The notes beneath the pieces were generated by a model. That model saw only the letters and a program-made list of their open reading frames with translations, searched no databases and was not told where the DNA came from. A stretch of DNA of 64,000 bases, from assembly GCA_021521415.1 (NCBI GenBank), contig JAIQDT010009079.1, forward strand, positions 1-64,000. Direction: 5' to 3'. The DNA comes from Bidens hawaiensis (lineage: Eukaryota; Streptophyta; Magnoliopsida; Asterales; Asteraceae). Positions 56,011-64,000 of the stretch are shown here, piece by piece. The first letter of the stretch is position 1. Each line of letters starts with the position of its first letter. A program made the position numbers and the translations under genes.

Positions 56011-57356
56011 GCTGCTGCACTTGTTTTATTAATATTCATCTTAAGATACGTAATTGAAGTCGGTCTATCAAAGCAAGATTCCCCTAAAGAATCAGAGTTT
56101 CAAAGATGGGCGTATGCAGCTGACTAATTTCCAATACTACCCTTGATCATATTAGCATTCCTACTCTACAAAAGCATATCAAGCAACTCTTGTAACCGTC
56201 TTCCGAAAGTAGTTATAGGAAGCATATTTAGCTATGTTCTAGTTGCATTGCAAGTCACTTTAGCAAGTAGTAGCTTATCACATATGATACCACCCGTATT
56301 TGATGGGATCAAAGGCAACTTTATTCCTCGTGCAATATATGTTACGGGTATTGCACAACTATTGTCCCTTGCGTTTTTCCAGTTATTTGAAGAAGACAAA
56401 AGTTCAAAGTGGGAAGAAATAATATTAATGAAAGCAGTTGCTATGTTATCTGTTTGGAGCTCCACTCTTGTTATATTGTCCAGAAAACAAGGACCCTGGA
56501 TTGCTTTGGCATCAGTTATTGGAGGTACCTCGGGTTAAACTTTGGCCCAGTTACTTGTAAATGAGAGTGGATTTGGTTGTTTTTTTAGGCATATAAAAAT
56601 AGTTGCTTTTAAATTGACTTTTCTTATATTATGCAGGCTGGCTGATAACGAGGTTGAAAGGTCTGGACCAGGATTATAAGAACGGTTCAACTGGTCTGTT
56701 AGCTCGTTATTCTTCTTCTGTTGCACAGTGGAGCTTTTTAGCATCATGTTTCTTCTTTCGCACTGGTCATTTGCAGCAAGCAATTATATAAAATACTTAT
56801 TATTTATGTATTTTTTATGATTTTTAGAAGTTATTCTGTTGTGGAATTCATACTTTTACAAAAATTTGGTTTACTGTTATTTATGGACTGCTGATTCGGG
56901 TTATGCCGTTATGGTTTATCCAACGGGTCACATGCTCTGATGCTCAACTTTAGCTAAAAGTGAAACGGGTCAATTGGGTTGAATATGTTTTAAGTCTCCT
57001 AAAGTATATTGTTTTATCATAAGAGATCAATCTTAAAATAAGATAGTTTCTGTAGCCATTATTAGCTATCTATAAGAATAAGTTGAAAAAAACTTTGATG
57101 GTCAACCTTGTCCAGCCCGACCCATTTTGACTTGTAACAAAAGCAGCGCGTTTGGACCAAAACCCATTATACAACCCACCCATTTTACTACCTATAAGTT
57201 ACTAGAACTGACCGAAGCTTGTTACTGTATGCAGGTGTGCTTCTGATGGCTTTCGGTATGTTGCTGCGTTCATTGGATTAGTCCATTTTCTTTTATTTTT
57301 GTTAACCATTACTTAATTTGAGTATTATTATCTTGGAAATATTATTGGCGTATAAT

Positions 57357-57977
57357 AGAGGTGTAAACGAGCCAAATCCTAGCCCGGCTCGATTAATTTA
57401 CGAGAGCTCGCGCTCAAGGTCGGCTTGTTTCGAGCTCTATGCCTAACGCTTGGGTTCAACTCTTTAATAGTATTTCAAGGTTCTACTTGGCTCGTTTATT
57501 ATTTTTCAAATATTTAATTATTTTTCTATATAATATATAGGGTTTGGATCAAATACAAATTAAATTAACGTGCTAAATGTGAGAATCAAGTAGTGTAATT
57601 ATATATACAACATAGTGTAATTATAGTGTAGTGTAATTACATAATTACACTACTTGATTCTCATAGTTAACACGTTAATTTAACTTGTATGTTAACTTTC
57701 CCCATAATATATATCATTTCATGCGTAGTTATAATATAGTTCATCTATATAAAAGTATGTGTAAAATTTAGTTATGTTTATCATGGCTTTATGTATAGAA
57801 TGAAATTATTATATTTATATAAATAATAGCCTCGCGAGCCTAGTCAATCTCGGGATGTGAATCCTGGGCCAATCTTGTTTATTAAATGAACTCCAATTTT
57901 GGCTCGGGCTCGTTTAAGCTTGGATTGTTTCGAGCTTTTAGCGAGCCGATCTCAAGTAGCTCAATCTTTACGCCCCT
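57357..57977. mobile_element. MITE-like element in a PIG-O intron
   Basis: The left end AGAGGTGTAAACGAGCC pairs loosely with the reverse complement of the right end, AGGGGCGTAAAGATTGAGC. Subterminal GGCTCG and CGAGCT words occur on both sides. No convincing target duplication. It is split by the nested MITE at 57540-57703. Confidence 0.45.
57540..57703. mobile_element. Short palindromic MITE with ~10-bp target duplication
   Basis: The two halves are inverted copies: AAATTAAATTAACGTG near the left and its complement near the right, with GAATCAAGTAGTGTAATTA / TAATTACACTACTTGATTC inside. ATAATATATA occurs directly before (57530-57539) and after (57704-57713). A 9-10-bp duplication suggests a MULE-type MITE. 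One end of the same family reappears at about 63659-63705. Confidence 0.7.
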
Positions 57978-58140
57978 ACTTGCAATTTCTCTTTTCATTA
58001 AGCAGCCTTGTACGCCCTGTCTGTGGTGCGCGCATATAATGTATATATGTGTGAACCCTCAGGTGGGCAAAAGTAAAATTGCACTAATTTTAACGTTATT
58101 TTACTAATATCGTGAAAATAACGTTAAAAGTGGCAGCAGG

Positions 58141-58395
58141 TTAATCAGGCATCATGTGATGGCGTTGATAGTCGAAAGACAAGGGTACATGCACCAATCA
58201 GTCGGTGTCCTGATGATTGAGTGCTATGTGCCTTATGTCCAAGGCTTGATGCAAAACTACTATCGAGTCGGGGGTCTCACCGGAAGCAGTCTCTCTTCCT
58301 ACGGGGTGGAGGTAAGGCTGTCTACATCTTACCCTCCTCAAACCCTACCATGGCTTTGCTATTGGTGAGATATACTGAGTACGATGATGATGATT
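58141..58395 (+). mobile_element. LINE (RTE-type) or derived SINE 3' end
   Basis: It contains the phrase GAGTCGGGGGTCTCACCGGA, then CAGTCTCTC...GGAGGTAAGGCTGT and a TACATCTTACCCTCC block, which I recognise as the conserved 3' end of plant RTE-type LINEs. It ends in the short tandem tail GATGATGATGATTAA. Only the 3' end is present, inserted in a PIG-O intron. Confidence 0.55.
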
Positions 58396-58507
58396 AAGCA
58401 TCCTTTGATAGAGATCTTATTCTAGTTTGTTACTTAAAAGTCTATCTTAATTGTGGGAGGGGGTAAGTGTAATTTCTATTTCTATAAATAATAATCAATA
58501 GTCATTT

Positions 58508-58521
58508 AGGGGGGGGGGGGG
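58508..58521. repeat. Poly-G tract
   Basis: An uninterrupted run of about 13 guanines in a PIG-O intron. Confidence 0.9.
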
Positions 58522-59882
58522 TAAGAAGAGTTATTACATAGTTGTTAGGCTCATTGCAGTAGCATGAGAAGGCATAGCCCTGGACCACTTCGGTGGTTAA
58601 TTACCCAATCATAGATCCTTGAGATCATCTTCTTCAATTCAATATAGTTTACACTTTTGATTTCATCTTTTCTATACTTCCTAATCTAGTATCTATCATC
58701 CTTGAAAGGACTTTTTTTTACAATATTTTCAGGTTTGATGAATTTACTATAATACCCCAAGCCATGCTTCTAACAATCGAGACATATGGTTTTTCTCACA
58801 TTCTTCCAGCTCTTGGACTTCCATTTCTCGTTGTATATAGACGCATGTCTAACAAAACTAGGCAGACAAGGGAATCGTTAATCCAGTTATTTCAGGTTAA
58901 GTTTTTATTTTTATTACTTTTATCTTTTTCAGTTAATCTTTATTGAGCCGGTGTTTAGTAATAGTTCCTTAATCCTTCTAGTACAAGTTTATCTGATATA
59001 TGGGGTTATCATGGCTGTTACAACCGCATTCACTGTTCTCTCTGTCATGATACAAAGACGGCATTTGATGGTATGTTGGTTAAATTAGGGGTGCTAAAAG
59101 CGTTGGGTTTGGCGGGTCGAACCTGAAATATGACACAAACAGGAACACGAAAAAAGCCCGAAAACCATGTCAGACTTGTGATCCCAAACATGGCACGAAT
59201 ATTCGTGGTTGACATCAAGACAACCTGTTTAACCTGGAAAAAAACTTTTCGTTTTGAAAACTAAAAAATTACAAATTCACAAAAAAAAACAAGTTTAAAT
59301 GTGTTACGACAAAGAGGTTCAGTCTACTTGATCTTAATCCATTTAGCTAAATGTGTTATTGGGTTCGACTGGAAACTCCTCTTTAGATTAAACTAAAACA
59401 TGGGAATTTCATGTTGGGTCCGTGTCATGTCATAAATTCACATTTAAAATCTGTTTGACTTTTCAGGATACACGGATAAATTTGCCAATTTGGATATAAT
59501 TTCATGAAAAAATTTCAAATCATTTTACTATAACTGTAAAGTGTAAACTAATAAATTGCAACAATTTAAAAACGATGGGGCTAAATTTGTGACAATCTAA
59601 TTCCATTTTGACTTTAGTAAACAATAACTTTGACTTGAAAGTCACTATTGCGCAATAGTTAAGTTTACATAGTTATTTAACTGCTTCAAATCTGTGTGCC
59701 TGCAGGTATGGGGATTGTTTGCTCCAAAATTTGTTTTTGATGTTGTAAGACTTGTATTGACAAATGCATTAATTTGTGTTTCTTCTGTCATATACTTTGT
59801 TCGGAATAGGTCAGTAAGAAAGATCAATTTATGGTGTTATCATAACATAGCTTATAATATTTTTTGTAAAACAAATTGTTAG

Positions 59883-60694
59883 TTAATTTCATTAATCTTT
59901 CTTTGTCTTTTTATTATTTATCATCATATGAATACAAATAGTTTTGGAGATTGTGTGAACAAATTTGATGCTTGGCTTTCATTTGTAGACAAGTCAAAAC
60001 ACCTTTTATAAGCTCCATCACACGCATTTGGAATCCATATATCTTTCTCTTGGCTTGTAACCCCTTTTCTCTTCAGGTACTCATTGCCGTCTTATTGAGG
60101 TGTTACAATCACAACTAACGGCTAACTACCACCGTTGTCTCATAGGTTTTCCTAGTGAAATTATTTTAGCATTTTGTGTTTGTGACGAATGTAAAAGTAC
60201 ACTTTAAGCTATCATGATAATGTTGTTTTTAAATCATTAATACAAACACCACAGCCACCAAAGAAACATTACTCGCAAAATAGTCCCCCTACTTGTTTTT
60301 AACAAGTTAACATAAATTGACTAGTGAAATTGACTAAATTCGCACTAAAACCTAAACCTGAATGATAAAGATAAAAACAAATGTTGTATACCTAAACTTA
60401 TTTTCATTGCTCCAACGAAACTAACATCTTTACTAGTCAATTTTGTCAATGATGATGAGACTATTTACCGATCGATAATACTAATTATTAAGCTAATCCA
60501 AGAAATTAACTTTGCACTTAATTTCGAGTTAGTCATTGGTGGATACCATGTCATCATAGTCTAAATTCAAGATTCAAAAATAAATTAAACCTCTTGAAAC
60601 TAAAATGAATGTTTAAAGGAATTTGCATTAACTTCTTATTCCTCAACTTCTCGTTTGTTTTTATAAATTATATGCTATGTCACTATATAATTCA
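59883..60694. other. Non-coding DNA downstream of PIG-O
   Basis: Probable former 3' UTR and flank. The segment 59940-60070 has weak exon-like texture but no supported frame. Confidence 0.4.
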
Positions 60695-63014
60695 CTAGGT
60701 TAGAAACCCGTGTATTACACCACGGGTTTGAAAAATTAAATCTCATTAACTATCTTATTATATGATTCTGGTTCTTTATATTGCAATATTCATATAAAAA
60801 AACGCATCAAAACTTTTAAAAAAAAAACAAAAGAGCTGAAAAATGTGAACAAACTGCTTCTAAGTATATTGTTGTGTTAGTTTCAACATAATTTTCTACT
60901 GAATCAACAGCTGCAAGAGTTTCTATTAGTAAAAAATTTACCAAATTATTCAAATTGTGAGTTTAGTGATATTAAATTATTAACCATCCATAACTAATAC
61001 AAAATAAACTTGTGTGGCTTAATTCATGTTTTTTTTCTAATTCATGCCTTATAGGTTATAAAATTATAAGCAAGGGCATCTGCATATTTGGTAATATCGA
61101 CAAAGAAGGTGTAATACAAATAAAGTTATAGGCATTTATAATACAAATAAAATTATAGGCATTTTATAACAATTTTTTTCAGTTTCAAACATGTCGTCTT
61201 ACTAAACTTATAACTTTAGATGATTTTGACATATTTTACTCAACTCCAAATATATACAAGAAACTTAACAGTTATAGTGTTTTATATTTGTGTGTATAAG
61301 TAAAAAAGAATTGTAAAGAAAACATGTTCCGAACCGAAAGTAATATTTTTCTTAAAATGACCAGTTTTGAGCAAACTTGTACCGGCCAAACCGGTTCTTA
61401 AGCGTTGCGCCGACTAACACGACCCGTCCATTTTGCAAGCTATAAGAGAACACAAATAGCAAATTTGACCCTTTTACTTAAAGGTTCGAATACAAGTTGA
61501 ACTTGCCCAACATATTCCACGTCATACTAAAAGTGGGCGTGTTTAAAGTGGAACTTGTTGTGACTAAGTACGTAAATCAGAGTAAAGAAAACTATTGCAA
61601 ATGTTTTATTCACAAAAAATAAGTATATTACTGAAAACCAAACCATCATTCTTCCATTATATCAAACAATTTCGAGATTCTTTTAGAGATGATAGAACAC
61701 AAATAAATCTTAATATTAAGCAACCAACCTAAAAGAAACATATTAGCATTTCAAACGCATTGCTCATGATCTTACAATGATTTTGTATAGAATTGACTTG
61801 CAACACCCATAATTACAACCATTTTCCTATCATTTCTAGTAGTAGATTATATTTTATGGTCTCAACTTGCAAAACTTGAGAAGAAAAAAAAAACAAAAGA
61901 AAATAAGTGTTGTTCCTATAATAGACAACATAATGTCATCACCATCTGGATAGTCATCAAAGAAGATATGAATTTTGAATTATCAATATAAATGGGTATA
62001 AACAAAAAATCACTATGGCACCACTATTTTATGTGGATCAAGACAACTCTATTTCTATATCAGTTTGGCTTGAAACTCTAGTTGATGCAAGTTTGTATAA
62101 TACCTTGACCTGCAAATGAAGTATAATAAGCACGATGAATTTCACTATCAGTTAACATGTGACAAAAAAGTTCACATAATTATTAGATATACAATAAAGA
62201 GTATTGATTTGCACATCCATCAATCAATTATTCTCCTTGAATATTTAATTATGCCACTTTAGAAAAAGTTATCAATACATATAAAAAAGTTTATTCTATA
62301 GAATTAGAAGTAAAAAAATAATCAAGTGAGATGAACCATTTTCGTATTGATCAGAGCCTCAGAGTAAAGGCAATTTGTGACGCATTTTGAACCGGTCCCT
62401 AATAAGTTAAAAACATGCAACACGAATTTACACACACTAAAATGAGTTTCAAAAGTTCTATATACATTCTTTTATTTCAAGTTTTTTTTACTTTATTTAC
62501 TACTATAAAATCATAGATAAATCATTAATATGAAAATTTTAAAATATTTATTAATTATTTCAATTAGATAATTTCGACTTTTAAAGTTGAACAATAATGA
62601 TGTCACTTGGTACAAAAATAGAAAATTAGGTGTCATGTGACAAACAATGGTTTTTGTTTATTAAATAGCATATAGAAACATTTTCGTATTGCTCAAAGCC
62701 TCAGAGTAAAGACAAATTAGGACACATTTTAAACTGGTCCCTAATACGCTAAAAACATGCAACACGAATTTACATACACTAAAATGAGTTTCAAAAGTTT
62801 TATATACATTCTTTTATTTATATTTTTTTACATTATTTACTATTATAAAATCATAGATAAATCAATAATATGGAAAGTTTAAAAAATTTATTAATTGTTC
62901 AATAAGATAATTTTGACTTTCAAAGTTGAACAATAATGGTGCCACTTGACCAAAAATAGAACAATTAGGTGTCATGTGACACAACAATTGTTTTTTATTT
63001 ATTATAATAGTAGA
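60695..63014 (-). mobile_element. Non-autonomous Helitron, 2.3 kb
   Basis: On the minus strand the 5' end reads A|TCTACTATTATAATAAATA (start at 63014). The 3' end has the hairpin ACCCGTG/CACGGGT, then TTCTAACCTAG, followed by T (end at 60695). So it sits between A and T with TC...CTAG ends, as Helitrons do. No Rep/helicase coding. A segment of about 340 bp next to the 5' end is duplicated in tandem (62340-62665 and 62680-63002). Confidence 0.75.
62340..63002. repeat. Tandem duplication of the Helitron 5' region
   Basis: The two copies share TTTTCGTATTG, GAGCCTCAGAGTAAA-type phrases, AAAAACATGCAACACGAATT, TATACATTCTTTTATTT and GTGTCATGTGACA, in the same order. They have diverged noticeably, so the duplication is old. 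Only the right copy has an intact Helitron terminus; the left ends in ATAGCATATAG. Confidence 0.8.
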
Positions 63015-63860
63015 TATTCAAGATTCATGATCCTATTTTGTGTTAGTCGAGAAATTTAGTGGATGTTAACTTGTCCTTAAGTATAACCTTGGATGGTAAT
63101 ATTTACCCTATGTGCACGTCAGGAGACGGGTCCAAAACATATATGACGAAAATGACTAAAATGTCCATTTCGGCCGTCATAATTTCCAAAATGTCCATTA
63201 AATTCTCACTAGTTTCATTATGTTTAGCTTAAAATCAATTGGGTCGTCTAGTTATTTTGCCCAATGACCGAGCACCACATGTCAATAATGTTTCCCGTAG
63301 ACCGCCTCCTTTTTTGACCACCCGACAAAAATTGTTTATGGAGTCAGGTGGATTTTTTAGGCATCGGGTGCTTTTTGGACAATAACAAGTTTGCAAAACT
63401 TAAGAAAGTCAAATACAACTAATATTGTATGTTTGGATTTCACTGTTGCTTTAAATTTGGCTTGTAGCACGAGATACAAGTTCTTAATTCAATTTATACA
63501 TCTATAAAAATTCTTAGATTCAATTCATATATCTATATCTCCGAGAATGGTGGAAGCTCTTGTACTCGAGACTCACTAAGCATTTCTTAAGGACCTCGTA
63601 TCATGGATGACAATAACTTTCTTAAATTGGAAGATTACATATATTGAGTTATGGCCTATGGGTTTAGATCAAATGCAAATTAAATTAACTTGCTAAACGT
63701 GAGAAGTGAATGAAAAACCAAATCACATGGAATCAATTAATCAAAGCTTTGTAGATCGCAAATACACATACAAATCGATCATTGTGATAAGCGTGATTTG
63801 AGCCCTCTCTTGATTTTGATTTCCCTTGCTTCTTAGATCGATTAGTTGAAGTTCCTTAAG
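63015..63860. other. Non-coding DNA with one MITE end
   Basis: At 63659-63705 one end of the 57.5-kb MITE family appears (GGGTTTAGATCAAATGCAAA, TTAAATTAAC), without its partner. Otherwise nothing is recognised. Confidence 0.45.
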
Positions 63861-64000
63861 TCTGAGTTGTGGATAACTTCGCTTAAGTCTGAACTTCGCT
63901 GATTCTGAACTTCGCTTTCTTTTTAAATTCGCCTGATTTGGCGAAGTTGTAGATAACTTCGCTTAAGGTAGGCGAACTTGTGAAGTAGGCGAAGTTGTGG
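63861..64000. repeat. Degenerate AACTTCGC / GCGAAGTT repeats at the window end
   Basis: AACTTCGC appears at least four times and GCGAAGTT at least twice in 140 bases, so direct and inverted copies alternate. The array runs off the window. Confidence 0.7.

Larger units (their letters stand above)
54278..59882 (+). pseudogene. PIG-O pseudogene, 3' part (membrane domain)
   Basis: It resumes the interrupted exon (54278-54300, CVNSWQ) and continues 54404-54824, 54906-54997, 56011-56524, 56637-~56771, 57235-~57276, 58733-58895, ~58982-59070 and 59706-59882. The product is hydrophobic and multi-spanning, as in the PIG-O C-terminal domain: GFSILLASIFFHLFVIKRVD, SFGMVVSCIIVAARACSFLS, LLTIETYGFSHILPALGLP, VWGLFAPKFVFDVVRLVL. 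Lesions: an in-frame TAA at 56125-56127 in the long exon, a lost donor after 56771, a donor changed from GT to AT at about 57277, and an unclear acceptor before 58982. So this half is also dead. The last coding part may run to the TAG at 59880-59882 or splice at 59810; the true end is uncertain. Confidence 0.85.

Overview
This is nuclear DNA of a flowering plant, most likely a eudicot. The window is AT-rich and holds plant-type spliced gene remnants and plant retrotransposon lineages (Ty1/copia and Athila-type Ty3/gypsy). It also holds Helitrons, hAT, Stowaway and PIF/Harbinger MITEs, tRNA-derived SINEs and a Mutator-like element. The LTR style and MITE families remind me of Asteraceae, but that is an impression I cannot test here. 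No bacterial-type operon, CRISPR array or rRNA gene is present.

Layout. (1) 1-5.2 kb: a decayed Ty3/gypsy LTR, split by a 1.6-kb Mutator-like element (3479-5074) with perfect 9-bp target-site duplications. It carries the only apparently intact gene of the window, a 62-residue arabinogalactan (AG) peptide. (2) 5.2-9 kb: non-coding DNA, one unidentified short ORF, a PIF/Harbinger MITE and a Helitron 3' end. (3) 9.08-20.11 kb: an ATL-type RING-H2 gene on the minus strand, cut in its membrane-segment codons by a copia element (9692-19968). The copia left LTR is itself split by a 2.37-kb probable solo LTR (10270-12639). (4) 20-27.5 kb: AT-rich, with foldback and Helitron-like repeats, a SINE, two hAT elements (one containing a Stowaway MITE) and another MITE. 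(5) 27.5-35.4 kb: LTR and pol remnants of gypsy elements, and a hAT element containing a tRNA-like SINE. (6) 35.5-59.9 kb: a plus-strand, multi-exon pseudogene of the GPI ethanolamine-phosphate transferase 3 (PIG-O) family. It is split in one exon by a 16.4-kb Athila-type element (37918-54272), which is in turn split by a 3.3-kb probable solo LTR (47377-50653). (7) 60-64 kb: a Helitron (60695-63014) with a duplicated 5' region, then unassigned DNA.

Relative ages can be read from the nesting. The copia LTRs differ by roughly 4% and the Athila LTRs by roughly 2%, counted by eye, so the Athila insertion looks younger. Both host genes are dead: the ATL gene has a premature stop besides the insertion, and PIG-O has several frameshifts and stops outside it. 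The most noteworthy signals are the AG-peptide gene inside a MULE with clean ends (a Pack-MULE candidate) and a family of GC-rich hairpins, mostly with three-base loops, clustered in the Athila LTRs. Those hairpins recur inside the same element next to a copy of its polypurine tract, and similar hairpins occur in the other gypsy remnants.
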